From Thioalbus denitrificans (lineage in GTDB: Bacteria > Pseudomonadota > Gammaproteobacteria > DSM-26407), in the NCBI RefSeq assembly GCF_003337735.1, contig NZ_QPJY01000001.1:894331-958330 (forward strand): 64,000 nucleotides of DNA, in the 5' to 3' direction. The notes beneath the pieces are model-generated. The model saw nothing but the letters and a program-made list of their open reading frames with translations. It was not told where the DNA came from and did no database searches. The translations under genes were made by a program, and so were the position numbers. Shown here piece after piece: positions 1 to 11,866 of this stretch (position 1 is its first letter; every line of letters starts with the position of its first letter).

Positions 1-325
1 GGCTCCATTGCCGGTCCGGGGCAGGGGTTGATGCGGGTGTCCGGTGCGGGAAGGGAGGCACGAATCGTGGTCAGTGTACTGCTGCACTCCTGGTGGCCCA
101 TTCAGCGAGTCGCCGTCCGATCAGATGCAAGGCGCGCTTGCGCCCGAAGGGCAGGCCCCCCTTCAGGCAAGCGCAACGCCGCCGATGGCCGGCCGGCGGC
201 CCGCCCGCAGGGGGCTCCCCGAAAGCGCCATGACCGCATTGTCGCACTGGACAAGGGACCAACCATGGCCTGCGCGCTGCGCCTTGTCCTGACGTTTTCG
301 GGCGGCGCTGGAAGCACCTCCAGGA
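1..325. other. Left edge, no supported gene
   Basis: Short open frames exist on both strands here, but none has a convincing ribosome binding site, family motif or plausible composition. They are rich in Arg, Ala, Pro and Gly, as expected for random frames in GC-rich DNA. The stretch probably contains the upstream region of the small membrane gene at 326. I see no RNA gene or clear promoter in it. Confidence 0.5.
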
Positions 326-562
326 ATGAAGCAGTACACTAGGTTCGGCCGGTGGCTGGCCCTGCTGCTGGCGCTGCTGGCCGGAGTCGGGGCGGCGGGA
401 TCGCTGCTGCTGTCAGGGCTGGTCGCCCTGCGCCGGGAGGGGATCGATGGGCTGGTGCTGACGCTGCTGGCCGCGGCCCTGCTCTTCGCCGGCAGTGCCG
501 CGCTGTTCGCCTGGCTCGGTCGCCGGTCCGCACCGGAGCAGGGCGGGAAGGCCCCGGATTGA
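326..562 (+). CDS. Small two-helix membrane protein, unknown function
   Basis: This 78-residue frame encodes two hydrophobic segments, roughly residues 9-33 and 43-66, separated by a short loop with LRREG. It ends in a charged tail (RRSAPEQGGKAPD). That layout is typical of small inner-membrane proteins and unlike the shadow frames around it. No family is recognised. An AGGA lies immediately before the ATG, too close to be an ideal ribosome binding site, so the start is uncertain. It converges on fabI, with an inverted repeat (GGGGTGGCCC / GGGCCACCCC, about 620-650) between them that could terminate one or both transcripts. It could still be a spurious frame. Confidence 0.45.
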   Translation: MKQYTRFGRWLALLLALLAGVGAAGSLLLSGLVALRREGIDGLVLTLLAAALLFAGSAALFAWLGRRSAPEQGGKAPD

Positions 563-671
563 GGCCGGGGTGCACGGTGGGCCAGTCCGTGGCGCGGGGT
601 GGCCGGAGCCGAGAACGAGGGGGGTGGCCCGGCAGCCCGGGCCACCCCCCTCTCTTCGTCTGCCTGGTGCC

Positions 672-1460
672 TCAGGCGTCCTGTTCCGCCATCGCCACCA
701 CGTGGTAGCCGCCGTCCACGTACAGAATCTCGCCGCTGATGCCGGCGGCCAGGTCCGAGGCCAGGAAGGCGGCGGTATTGCCCACCTCCTCGATGGTGGT
801 CGCGCGGCGCATGGGCGCATTGCGCTCGTGGTAGTCCAGCAGCTTGCGGAAATCACGGATTCCGGCCGCCGCCAGGGTCCGGATCGGGCCCGCCGAAATG
901 GCGTTCACCCGGATTCCGCGCGGCCCGAGGCTGCGGGTCATGTAGCGGACATTGGCCTCGAGGCTCGCCTTGGCCAGGCCCATCACGTTGTAGTGGGGTA
1001 TCGCCCGCACCGCGCCCAGGTAGCTCATGGCCAGCAGTGAGCCGCCGCGTCCCTCCATGAGGGGCAGTGCCGCCTTGGCCACCGCCGCGAAGCTGTAGGA
1101 GCTGATGTCGTGGGCGATGCGGAACCCCTCGCGGGTCACGTCCTCGAGGTAGTCCCCCTCCAGTTGCCCGGGCGGGGCGTAGGCGATGGAGTGCACCACC
1201 CCGTCCAGCCCGTCCCAGTGGCCGCCGAGCTCCGCGAAGGCCGACGCGATCTGCTCGTCGTTCGCCACGTCACAGGGAAAGGCCAGCTCCGACCCCCACT
1301 GGGCCGCGAGCTTCAGTACCCGATCCCGGAGCTTGTCGTTCTGGTAGGTGAAGGCGAGCTCGGCCCCTTCGCGATGCATGGCCTCGGCGATGCCCGAGGC
1401 GATGGAACGGTTGCTCGCGAGCCCGAGGATGAGGACGCGTTTCCCGGTCAGAAAACCCAT
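672..1460 (-). CDS. fabI: Enoyl-[acyl-carrier-protein] reductase FabI
   Basis: FabI performs the last, NADH-dependent step of each fatty-acid elongation cycle in the cytoplasm, reducing trans-2-enoyl-ACP. The 262-residue protein is full length for the family. It opens with the FabI-type nucleotide-binding region ([19 protein letters not shown], residues 7-25). It carries the catalytic set Tyr147, Tyr157 and Lys164 in [20 protein letters not shown]. The frame is open further upstream, but the start at 1460 is chosen because homology begins there and a GGGAGC ribosome binding site precedes it. The gene appears to be transcribed alone. FabI is the triclosan-type drug target in other bacteria. 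Identification is firm. Confidence 0.95.
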   Translation of the reverse strand: MGFLTGKRVLILGLASNRSIASGIAEAMHREGAELAFTYQNDKLRDRVLKLAAQWGSELAFPCDVANDEQIASAFAELGGHWDGLDGVVHSIAYAPPGQLEGDYLEDVTREGFRIAHDISSYSFAAVAKAALPLMEGRGGSLLAMSYLGAVRAIPHYNVMGLAKASLEANVRYMTRSLGPRGIRVNAISAGPIRTLAAAGIRDFRKLLDYHERNAPMRRATTIEEVGNTAAFLASDLAAGISGEILYVDGGYHVVAMAEQDA

Positions 1461-1755
1461 GTGTGCTCCCTGGTCGTAGGTGTTGTTCAGCCTGGATGAT
1501 CTTTGGCCCGGTAGCCGCCAGTCCTGTGCGGCCCGTAGACCCTTGTCGGCAAGGTGGAGATTCCGGCAACCCCAAAACTCCGGCATTTTAGCCCAAGCGG
1601 CGTGCGCTGCACCAATCATCTTCCGTGGCCGCTTATCCACCGGCCCATGCCGCAGCGGCCGTTCCCGCCATCCTGCCATCCCGCCACCAGGGCGCCGCCC
1701 GAGGGAAGCGCGCCCGATTGCCGCTTGCCGCACCAACTCGGTGCGGGATTATCCG

Positions 1756-1799
1756 TTGACAAATCAGAAACCTTATTTATGCTGTGAACCAGTTCACAG
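1756..1799 (+). promoter_or_regulatory. Promoter-like hexamers and CRP-type palindrome
   Basis: TTGACA (1756-1761) and TATGCT (1778-1783) are separated by 16 bp. They are followed by the perfect palindrome CTGTGAACCAGTTCACAG (1782-1799), which contains TGTGA-N6-TCACA, the core of the CRP/Vfr binding site. The site overlaps the end of the -10 hexamer. It would repress that promoter if used as an operator, or activate a start further downstream. It lies about 200 bp upstream of the TpsB-like gene, in a 537-bp gap that otherwise shows no gene. Confidence 0.5.
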
Positions 1800-1997
1800 T
1801 TTGCAGTTTTTAACAATTGCCGGCATGTCCGCGAGGGAGGGATCGCCCGGCAGCGTGAGGAACGAATTCCGCGTCAATGGCCCGCGCACCAGGGAATGGT
1901 GCCCGGCCTGACCGGAGCGACGGGTCGGATTGCCCGGTGATGATTCGTCCCGCTCACGTCGTTCTCGGCACAGCCCCGGTCAAGGGAATGGTGGGCC

Positions 1998-3656
1998 GTG
2001 GAATCCCTCGCCGTGGCCAGTCAGTCACCTGAACCGGAGTCTGGAGCAAAGATGCCTGTAGTCGTTGCCGACGTGCCGCCAGAAGCGCCGTCGACCGTTG
2101 CCGTCCAGGAAGCGGCGGCCGGCGCCCGTGGCGATGTGCGCCAGGTGGTGGAGACGCACGGGTATCGCTACTCCCTGAGCGGTCCCCGGCTGTTGCCCCC
2201 GTCCCGGCTGCAGACGGTGCTGGAGCAGGCACCGGGGCCAGCCGAGGCCGTTCTGGCCATCGCCCAGGCGCGCCGCGATGGGGGATTCCTGTTCGGCGGG
2301 GCCGTGGTGGAGCGCATCGAGGGCAACAGCGTCAGCCTGCGCATGGTACCCCAGCGGATCGTCACTGTCAGCGCGCCGGGGCCCCTCATGGGCTTCTATG
2401 CGGGTCTGGCTGATCGCCCCGACCTGAAGCGCGGCACGCTCCTGCGCCGGACCGCGGTGGCACAGCAGTACTGCCGGCGTAACGGCACCCGCCCCAAGGT
2501 CAGCTTCGAACCGCTGGAGGATGCCACCGAGCTCAGGCTCGTGGTCAGCGAGGAGCCGCTGCCCGATGCCCGCAGGATCACCTTCAGTGCCAGTTTGGGC
2601 AATCACGGAAACCGTTACTCCTCCCGCTGGCTGGCCAGTGCCGGTGTGTCCCTGCGCCCGGGTGACGGCGTCGAACTGTCCCTGTCGGGTACGAAGGGGC
2701 TCGGGGGCCTCGAGGATGACCCGGGTCCCGGGAGCAAGCTGGAGAAGGGCGTGGCCCAGTTGTCCGCCTACACCCCCTTCGGCCTGCTCGGCGTGCGTCT
2801 GAGTGAAGTCCGTTTCCGCTCCAACAACGCCGCCTACCTGGGCGACCTGGAGGGGAGCCCGATGTTCGGCTACGAGGATGGAACCGTGCGCCGGGTGGGC
2901 CTGTTCGCCGAGCAGATCGTGTATGCCACCGATTCGGCGCGCCTCACCCTGGTGGAGCGGTTGACGCGGGTCTCCGACCTGGCCGACCGCCGGGTCTATG
3001 TGGATGGCGCCTACCAGGGCGATATTCCGCTGCGGGATGAGCGCTACAACCATGCCTCTTTCGGTCTGCGCTACAGCAGGAACGGGCAGGCTCTGGGCTT
3101 CCGCAACCGGACGGGTCTCGACTTGACGCTCGACCATGGCCTGTCGGAGCCGTCCGGCAGCCTGGCCGATGAGGGCCCCGGCGTTCCCGATCCCCGGTTC
3201 ACGCAAGGCTCCCTCTACTTCTCCCACGAGCAGGGCCTGCCGGCGGGACTGCGTCTAGGGCTCTACCTCAAGGGGCAGTGGACCGATTCGGTCGTGCCGA
3301 ACAGCAGGGAGTTCGTCCTTGGCGGTTTTGGAAATCTCATGGCCTGGCTGCCGGGTGTGGCATCCGGCGACAGGGGGGGGCTGGCGCGGGTGAGCCTGGC
3401 GACGCCCGAAACCCGCCTTGGACCCCTGAGCGCCACGGCAGGGCTCTACTACGAGGCGGGTTACGTGGAATCGGCCCGCGATGGCGGCCGCGACGGTCAG
3501 ACCCTCAGCGATGTTGGGCTGAACCTGATGTTGCGGCATGAGGCGGTGAGCCTGAGCGTGGGATACGCCGAGCCACTGGCGGTGGAGGGGGTTTCCGATG
3601 AAGACCGGTCCGACTACCGCGCCGGTTGGCTGATGAATCTGGGGATTAGTTGGTAA
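1998..3656 (+). CDS. TpsB/Omp85-family outer-membrane transporter (ShlB/FhaC-like)
   Basis: TpsB proteins are outer-membrane barrels with periplasmic POTRA domains that export a partner exoprotein. Here residues of about 55-125 and 125-200 read as two POTRA-like segments (GYRYSLSGPRLLPPSRLQTVL...). Alternating beta strands follow (ITFSASLGNHGNRYSSRW..., residues about 195-552), and the protein ends in the aromatic residue Trp, as barrels do. Two points are odd. The GTG start at 1998 is not followed by a signal peptide, and an in-frame stop at 1941 leaves no room for one. The loop-6 position reads LGGFGNLMAWLPG rather than the usual VRGY/F. A secreted repeat protein and an OmpA protein follow on the same strand, suggesting a dedicated export cassette. 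The barrel assignment is good; the partner is inferred. Confidence 0.72.
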   Translation: MESLAVASQSPEPESGAKMPVVVADVPPEAPSTVAVQEAAAGARGDVRQVVETHGYRYSLSGPRLLPPSRLQTVLEQAPGPAEAVLAIAQARRDGGFLFGGAVVERIEGNSVSLRMVPQRIVTVSAPGPLMGFYAGLADRPDLKRGTLLRRTAVAQQYCRRNGTRPKVSFEPLEDATELRLVVSEEPLPDARRITFSASLGNHGNRYSSRWLASAGVSLRPGDGVELSLSGTKGLGGLEDDPGPGSKLEKGVAQLSAYTPFGLLGVRLSEVRFRSNNAAYLGDLEGSPMFGYEDGTVRRVGLFAEQIVYATDSARLTLVERLTRVSDLADRRVYVDGAYQGDIPLRDERYNHASFGLRYSRNGQALGFRNRTGLDLTLDHGLSEPSGSLADEGPGVPDPRFTQGSLYFSHEQGLPAGLRLGLYLKGQWTDSVVPNSREFVLGGFGNLMAWLPGVASGDRGGLARVSLATPETRLGPLSATAGLYYEAGYVESARDGGRDGQTLSDVGLNLMLRHEAVSLSVGYAEPLAVEGVSDEDRSDYRAGWLMNLGISW

Positions 3657-3756
3657 GGGGCACTAGGGCGTGGCCAGGAACCGGGCCGGGTCGGCACCGG
3701 GCAGGCCACGATGCAGAAATTGATGAGGCGCAAGCGCACTCGTGGAGGTCCGGACT

Positions 3757-4845
<1,089 letters not shown>

Positions 4846-4947
4846 GCTGCCGTGGACATGAGAACACGTTCCCCTGCCGCCGTGGCATAGGCCTCCGGGC
4901 GGGGGAATCGGCAACGAATTTCCTGAAAACTGACGAGGTGCCTGGAT

Positions 4948-5976
4948 ATGAAGGGTCGGAAGAGGTTGTTGACAGTGCTGCTCGCCGCGGCATGCGTCCC
5001 GGCGATGGGAGTGGCGGCGGAGTCCGGGGAGGAGACGTTCCCCATGGGCTTTCACATGGGGGTCAAGGGCGGGGTGAACAGCTCCCATCTCGACGGGGAG
5101 CATGCGACTGAATCGGAAACCGCCCGCAGCCTTGGCCTGGAAGCCGGTTACGACTGGCGCGTCGGCGAATCAGGGCGAGTGGGCGTGGAGGGCTTCTTCG
5201 AGAACAACGGCAGCGCCTGCCGCGATTACAAGGATAGTCCCAATGCCCATTGCTACGGCACGAACGTCGTGGGTGCGGGGGTGAAGCTGGGCCTGGATGC
5301 TGGCAGGTTCCTGCCCTATGCGAAGCTCGGCGTCGCCCAGGTGATGGGCACCGATGACGCCGACGGCCACGATGCCGCGGGGTTCCGGGCGGGCGTCGGG
5401 ATGGAATACCTGTTCCATCCCCAGGCCAGTGTGGGCGTGGAGTGGAACTACACCAAGGCGAAAGATGAGGGTACCGATCTGGTCAACCGCAACCTGCTCC
5501 TGGGCCTCAACTACTACCTCGACGCGAAGAAGCCGGAGCCGAAGCCCGAACCGATCGTCCAGCCGGCGGTGCAGGAAGCCTCGCCGGTGGTCCAGGCCCT
5601 GATGCAGAACAAGCCGGTGACCCTGCAGGGGACGGTGTTCGACTTCGATTCCGCCCGTCTGCGTCCCTCGTCATTCCAGGTCCTGGACGAGGTGGTGAAG
5701 TTCGCCCGGGACTTCCCGAAGGCCAAGCTCGACATCTCCGGCCATACAGACAATATCGGATCGGACGCCTACAACCAGCGCCTCTCCGAGGCCCGGGCCG
5801 AGGCGGTGAAACGCTACCTCGAATCCAAGGGTGTGGAACCCGACCGCATCATGGCCAAGGGCTACTCCTTCCACAAGCCCATCGCCAGCAACGCCAGCGC
5901 CGCCGGGCGTGCCGAGAACCGGCGCGTGGAGATTCGCGCGGTGGTGACGGTGACGGAGCTCAAGCGGGAGGGCTGA
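4948..5976 (+). CDS. OmpA-family outer-membrane protein
   Basis: The 342-residue protein has a signal peptide (residues 1-24, ending GVAA). Residues of about 30-195 form an eight-stranded barrel-like part rich in Gly and aromatics. A Pro-Lys-Glu linker (KKPEPKPEP) and a C-terminal OmpA peptidoglycan-binding domain follow (about 225-338). The domain shows FDFDSARLRP, ISGHTDNIGSDAYN, LSEARAEAVKRYL and NRRVEI. It probably tethers the outer membrane to the cell wall. It is the third gene of the cassette with the TpsB-like barrel and the repeat protein, about 100 bases behind the latter, and ends at a strong terminator. A structural role next to the exported protein is inferred. Confidence 0.88.
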   Translation: MKGRKRLLTVLLAAACVPAMGVAAESGEETFPMGFHMGVKGGVNSSHLDGEHATESETARSLGLEAGYDWRVGESGRVGVEGFFENNGSACRDYKDSPNAHCYGTNVVGAGVKLGLDAGRFLPYAKLGVAQVMGTDDADGHDAAGFRAGVGMEYLFHPQASVGVEWNYTKAKDEGTDLVNRNLLLGLNYYLDAKKPEPKPEPIVQPAVQEASPVVQALMQNKPVTLQGTVFDFDSARLRPSSFQVLDEVVKFARDFPKAKLDISGHTDNIGSDAYNQRLSEARAEAVKRYLESKGVEPDRIMAKGYSFHKPIASNASAAGRAENRRVEIRAVVTVTELKREG

Positions 5977-6022
5977 CGCAAGGATGAGGCGGGGCGATGC
6001 CTGCCCCGTTCCCTTTCCATCA

Positions 6023-6057
6023 CCGCTGGCCCGGGCATCGGGTCGGCGGTTTTTTTT
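6023..6057 (+). terminator. Rho-independent terminator after the OmpA gene
   Basis: CCGCTGGCCCG (6023-6033) pairs with CGGGTCGGCGG (6039-6049) through 11 base pairs including two G-U pairs, with a GGCAT loop, followed by eight T residues. It is about 50 bases after the OmpA stop codon. Confidence 0.85.
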
Positions 6058-6156
6058 GCCCGCGCCAGTACGGAGTTCCGGACCCGGAAGGCCGTGAAAT
6101 GAACCGGCAGACCTTTCAAGCCACCAGGCAGGCATGGAGGTTGGTGAGAGTTGAGA

Positions 6157-6182
6157 GGGTTCAACCATAGGGTTCAACCATA
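6157..6182. repeat. Tandem 13-mer GGGTTCAACCATA, two copies
   Basis: Two exact adjacent copies lie in the gap between ompA and acs. Each contains GGTTCAACC, itself nearly palindromic. No function is evident. Confidence 0.7.
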
Positions 6183-6229
6183 AGGGCTGTCCCGTGTCGG
6201 GTGCACCAGGCTGTGACCTTCATTCCGCC

Positions 6230-6264
6230 GGTTATCTTCGTGTGCTCCGTGTCTCCGTGGTGAA
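6230..6264. repeat. Degenerate border repeat (CTTCGTGTGCTCCGTGTCTCCGTGG)
   Basis: The stretch repeats the word (C)TCCGTG with variation (TTCGTGTG, CTCCGTGT, CTCCGTGG). It resembles in style the CACGAAGG-type repeats at 18214-18500. It is non-coding and lies about 70 bases downstream of the acs stop codon, beyond the palindrome at 6292-6317. Confidence 0.5.
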
Positions 6265-6291
6265 TGGTCGCTGGTCCAACCCGCAGAGACA

Positions 6292-6317
6292 GACAAGGGG
6301 CCCCGGGGCCCCTTGTC
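6292..6317 (-). terminator. Perfect 26-bp palindrome, probable acs terminator
   Basis: GACAAGGGGCCCC is followed directly by its reverse complement, 19 bases downstream of the acs stop on the minus strand. The hairpin would be very stable. It is followed by TGTCTGTCTC rather than a pure T tract, so termination is inferred. Confidence 0.6.
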
Positions 6318-6335
6318 ATCGTGGTTGGCAGAGGC

Positions 6336-8273
<1,938 letters not shown>

Positions 8274-8860
8274 GGAACGCTCTCCTTTGGTTGTGGGGCC
8301 CGGCTCGTCGGCCGGTGGGAGCCCCGATTCATTCTCTGTCTTGTTGTCTGTCCGGGTGCCGGGCGACTGCCGTGGCACCTTCAATAGCCGGCCGCGTACA
8401 GGCTCAAGGCGGCAACCGGCAGGTGTGGGCCGCGGTGCCCGTGCGCACCTGTCGCGGCACGCTGCAGTGCCGGAAGACAGTCACGCGGGGACGGGTGGGC
8501 CGGGCCGGGCCGTTCTCCGGACCCGTACGGAGCCCCGTGCGCGCTGTCCGGACTGTGCCCGAATAACGGGGCGTTGGAGAAGAGACGGCGGAAGGGGCGG
8601 CGCGCTGCGGCCCGGTCCCCCTCCATTCCCGCGCCCGGCGCCGTTGTCGGCCGACTCCTGTCGGCGCGCAGGGTCAGTTCCCCCATCCTGCGTGGCGGAG
8701 GTCGGACGGGAAGTCGAATTCCCGCCCATTCCGTCAGTAAAACCGCATTTTTGTGTTGCAGAGCGACATTGTCAATGCCCGCCCGTTTCCGACGGCCGGG
8801 CCGACCCGGCCGGGCCTCTGCTATTGTGGTAGGAATTCGGACGGGACGGTGGAGAACGGC
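8274..8860. other. Divergent intergenic region, acs / DUF2339 gene
   Basis: This 587-base gap separates two divergent genes and should hold both promoters. The most AT-rich part (about 8730-8780, with TTTTTGTGTTGCA and CATTGTCAATG) is a likely promoter zone, but I cannot fix -35 and -10 boxes. Short frames here lack gene-like features. Confidence 0.4.
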
Positions 8861-11788
8861 ATGGATCTGTCGTTGTGGGTGATGGCGCTGCTCGGGGCGG
8901 CTGTCGGCGGTGTGCTGGCGGGGTTGGAGGGTGCGCTGGTGGGCGGGGTCCTGCTCGGCCTGGTAACCGCCGTCAGCCGGCAGGGCGAGCGGCTGCGGCG
9001 GCTGGAGGCGGCGCTGGCGGCGTGGCGCCGGGAGGCCGCCGCCGGAACGGAAGCGGGCCGGCAGCCGGCAGTCTGGGCCGAGACCGAGACCGAGACCGAG
9101 GCCGGGGACAGGGTGGCCCCCGGTGAGGCCTGGGCCGCGGTCGAGCCCCCCGGGCCGGACGTCGCACCGGCGGAGGCGGCGCCGGAAACCGTACCCGGGA
9201 AGCCTGCCGTCCCGACGGCCCTGGCCGCGCCGGAGCCAGAACCGGAACCGGAACCCTGGAGCGGCTCGGCGCTCGACGCCGCGGACCGCGCAGGCGCCCC
9301 CGCCGGGGATGGCCTGCTCGGCCGCCTAGTGGCCTCCGGGCGCCTGGCCGTGTGGGTCGGCATCACCGTGCTGTTCATCGGCGTCGCCTTTCTGCTCAAG
9401 TATGCCGCCGACAGCGGCTGGCTCAGCGTGGAGGTGCGCCTGGCCGCGGCCGCGGTCGGCGGTGTGGCGCTGTGGGGCCTGGGGTGGAGACTGCGGCGGC
9501 GCCGGATCGAGTATGCCCTGGTGCTGCAGGGCGGCGGCCTGGGCACCCTCTACCTGACGGTGTTCGCCGCCCTGCGCCTGTATGCGCTGATCGGCGAGGG
9601 CACGGCCTTCGTCCTGCTGGCCCTGCTGGCCATTGCCGCGGCGATACTGGCGGTGGTCCAGGACGCCCGCTCGCTGATGCTGGCCTCCGCCACCGGCGGT
9701 TTTCTCGCCCCCCTGCTGGCCTCCACCGGCGCCGGCAGCCACGTGGCCCTGTTCGGCTACTATGCGGTCCTCGATGTGGGCATCCTGGCGGTGGCCTGGT
9801 TCAAGGCCTGGCGGTCCCTCAACCTGGTGGGGTTCGCCTTCACCTTCGTCATCGGCACCCTCTGGGGCTGGCGCTACTACCGTCCCGAGCACTTCGCCAC
9901 GGTGGAGCCGTTCCTGGTCCTGTTCTTCCTGCTCTTCAACGCCCTGGCGGTGCTCTACGCCCTGCGGCGGAGCTTCGACCCGCGGCGCTACCTGGACGGC
10001 ACCCTGGTCTTCGGCACCCCCATCATCGCCTTTGCCCACCAGGCCTGGCTGGTGGCCGACACCCGCTACGGGCTGGCGTGGAGTGCCGGCGCCCTGGCGT
10101 TGTACTACCTGGCGCTGGTGCTGGCGCTGCGCGGACGGGACAGCGTCCGCATGCTGCAGGAGTCCTGCCTGGCCCTGGCGCTGGTGTTCGCCAGCGTGAC
10201 CCTGCCGCTGGCGGTGGATGCCCGCTGGACGGTGGTGGGCTGGGCGCTGGAGGGCGCCGCGCTGGTCTGGGTGGGCCTGCGCCAGGAGCGCCTGCCGGCG
10301 CGGCACTTCGGGCTGCTGCTGTTCCTGGGCGCCGGTGGCTACTACCTGGTGGGGATGCCGGGCGAATCCGCCACGGTGCCCCTGCTCAATGGCCCGTTCC
10401 TGGGCGGAGCGGCACTGGCCCTGGCGGGCCTGTTCTCGGCCTGGCAGCTCTATCGCCGGCGTGGGGTGCTGCGGGAGTGGGAGGAACCCGTCGAGGCGCT
10501 GGTGCTGGTGTGGGGCGCGTTGTGGTGGCTGTGGACCGGCAGCGCCGAGATCGGTGATTTCGTGCCCTATGCCGAGCGCTCCCCCGCCTTCGCCCTGTTC
10601 CTGGCCGGCGGCGCCTGGCTGTTCACGGTGGCGCAGCGGCGGCTCGACTGGCCGCGCCTGCGCAGCCTGGTCGTGGTCAGCCTGGCGCTGGTGGCGGCGG
10701 TGTCGGTGGTGCGCTACCTCGAGGTGGGGAGCGTGGGTCCGCTGCGGGGGTGGGGCAGCGTGTGCTGGCCGCTGACGGTGGCGGCGTTCTACGCGGCGTT
10801 GCACGGCCAGGAGCCTGGGCTCTCCGCCCCCCTGCGGCGGGGGCTGCACGCGCTGGCGCTGGCGGTGCTCGGCTTCCTGCTGGCGTGGGAACTGGCCGGT
10901 TGGCTGGCGTCCCTGCCCGGGGAGGGGCCGCCCTGGCCGCTGCTGGCCTGGGGGTTGGTGCCGGCGCTGCTGCTGTTCTGGGTCCGCCACGGTGGCGGCC
11001 GGCCGGCCTGGCCGCTCGGGCGCTGGCAGATGGAGTACCGGACCTGGGGGGTGCTGCCGGTGGCGGTGGCTGCCGCAGTCTGGGTCGTGGATGCCGGGCT
11101 GGGCAGCGCCGGCGCTTCCGCGCCGCTGCCCTGGCAGCCGGTGCTGAATCCCCTCGATCTCGCTGTTCTGGTGGTGTTGGGGACGTTGTGGGACTGGTGG
11201 CGCAGTGATGACGCCAGGGGGGCGCCGTGGCGGCGCCGGGCCGCCCGGAGCGAGGCGCTCCTGCCGTTGCTGCTGCTGGCATGGGTGACCGGCGCGGTGG
11301 CACGCACCGTGCACCACTGGCTCGGAATTCCCTACACCCTGGGGGCGCTCGGCGCCTCGGTGGAGCTCCAGGCCTCGCTGTCCGTGACCTGGGCGGCCCT
11401 GGCCATGGCCACCATGGTGCAGGCCACGCGCCGGGGCCGGCGCGTGGTCTGGTTCGCCGGCGCCGGCCTGATGGCCGTGGTGGTGATCAAGCTGTTCCTG
11501 GTGGATCTGGCCGGCAGCGGCACCCTGGCCCGGATCTTCTCCTTTATCGGCGCGGGCCTGCTGTTGCTGCTGGTGGGCTACTTCTCACCCGTGCCCCCGC
11601 GCGAGCCGGTCGCGCCGGCGCCCGATGAGGGGCAGCCAGACGAAGCCGCCGATGAACAGGGCGAGGCCGGCGAGGCTCTCGCCGGCGAAGCTCATGCTGC
11701 TGACGAACATGATGACGACGCCGGCGTGGATGAACAGCAGGGCAAGGAACTTCTGCAGACCGCTCGACATGAAGGGGATTCCTCCTGA
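8861..11788 (+). CDS. DUF2339 polytopic membrane protein
   Basis: This is a very large inner-membrane protein (975 residues from the ATG at 8861, preceded by GGTGGAG). It has an N-terminal helix, a coiled region (LRRLEAALAAWRREA), a Pro/Glu-rich linker with repeated TETE and EPEPEP, then some 25 or more hydrophobic segments. This is the DUF2339 plan; function is unknown, with envelope roles suggested only by analogy. The conserved part ends near SFIGAGLLLLLVGYFSPVPP. The last 65 or so residues are acidic (DEGQPDEAADEQGEAGEA...) and lie wholly antisense to a well-formed small gene at 11585-11770. This suggests that the natural stop was lost and the frame runs through the neighbour. The homologous core is certain; the tail is not. 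Confidence 0.85.
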   Translation: MDLSLWVMALLGAAVGGVLAGLEGALVGGVLLGLVTAVSRQGERLRRLEAALAAWRREAAAGTEAGRQPAVWAETETETEAGDRVAPGEAWAAVEPPGPDVAPAEAAPETVPGKPAVPTALAAPEPEPEPEPWSGSALDAADRAGAPAGDGLLGRLVASGRLAVWVGITVLFIGVAFLLKYAADSGWLSVEVRLAAAAVGGVALWGLGWRLRRRRIEYALVLQGGGLGTLYLTVFAALRLYALIGEGTAFVLLALLAIAAAILAVVQDARSLMLASATGGFLAPLLASTGAGSHVALFGYYAVLDVGILAVAWFKAWRSLNLVGFAFTFVIGTLWGWRYYRPEHFATVEPFLVLFFLLFNALAVLYALRRSFDPRRYLDGTLVFGTPIIAFAHQAWLVADTRYGLAWSAGALALYYLALVLALRGRDSVRMLQESCLALALVFASVTLPLAVDARWTVVGWALEGAALVWVGLRQERLPARHFGLLLFLGAGGYYLVGMPGESATVPLLNGPFLGGAALALAGLFSAWQLYRRRGVLREWEEPVEALVLVWGALWWLWTGSAEIGDFVPYAERSPAFALFLAGGAWLFTVAQRRLDWPRLRSLVVVSLALVAAVSVVRYLEVGSVGPLRGWGSVCWPLTVAAFYAALHGQEPGLSAPLRRGLHALALAVLGFLLAWELAGWLASLPGEGPPWPLLAWGLVPALLLFWVRHGGGRPAWPLGRWQMEYRTWGVLPVAVAAAVWVVDAGLGSAGASAPLPWQPVLNPLDLAVLVVLGTLWDWWRSDDARGAPWRRRAARSEALLPLLLLAWVTGAVARTVHHWLGIPYTLGALGASVELQASLSVTWAALAMATMVQATRRGRRVVWFAGAGLMAVVVIKLFLVDLAGSGTLARIFSFIGAGLLLLLVGYFSPVPPREPVAPAPDEGQPDEAADEQGEAGEALAGEAHAADEHDDDAGVDEQQGKELLQTARHEGDSS
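11585..11770 (-). CDS. 61-residue two-helix membrane protein nested antisense in the DUF2339 gene
   Basis: The predicted protein starts MSSGLQKFLALLFIHAGVV and has two hydrophobic helices (about residues 7-25 and 30-50), then a basic tail (GRRRDRLARGHG). CAGGAGGAA lies about eight bases before the ATG, one of the best ribosome binding sites in the window, so this is likely a real gene. It sits entirely inside the 3' end of the oppositely oriented DUF2339 frame. No family is recognised. A hairpin (11795-11814) lies just upstream, in its leader. Confidence 0.7.
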   Translation of the reverse strand: MSSGLQKFLALLFIHAGVVIMFVSSMSFAGESLAGLALFIGGFVWLPLIGRRRDRLARGHG

Positions 11789-11794
11789 GGCCGT

Positions 11795-11814
11795 GATCCA
11801 CCGGGTGGTGGATC
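11795..11814. terminator. Hairpin GATCCACC-GGGT-GGTGGATC
   Basis: This is an eight-base-pair stem with a four-base loop. It begins seven bases after the DUF2339 stop codon (11786-11788) and 25 bases upstream of the divergent small gene's start. It could terminate the DUF2339 transcript. There is no T tract. Confidence 0.4.
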
Positions 11815-11866
11815 CTCATGCCCGGATGGGCGCGGCGTCCGGTCTTCGCTCCTCGATGGTTCTGGA

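Noticed and set aside
28..342. 104-residue gene at the left edge
   Set aside because: No ribosome binding site, Arg/Ala/Pro/Gly-biased composition, several competing frames in the same DNA.
9326..11317. 663-codon minus-strand frame opposite the DUF2339 gene
   Set aside because: Composition is Gln/Arg/His/Pro-rich as expected of an antisense frame in GC-rich coding DNA, with no ribosome binding site or motif.
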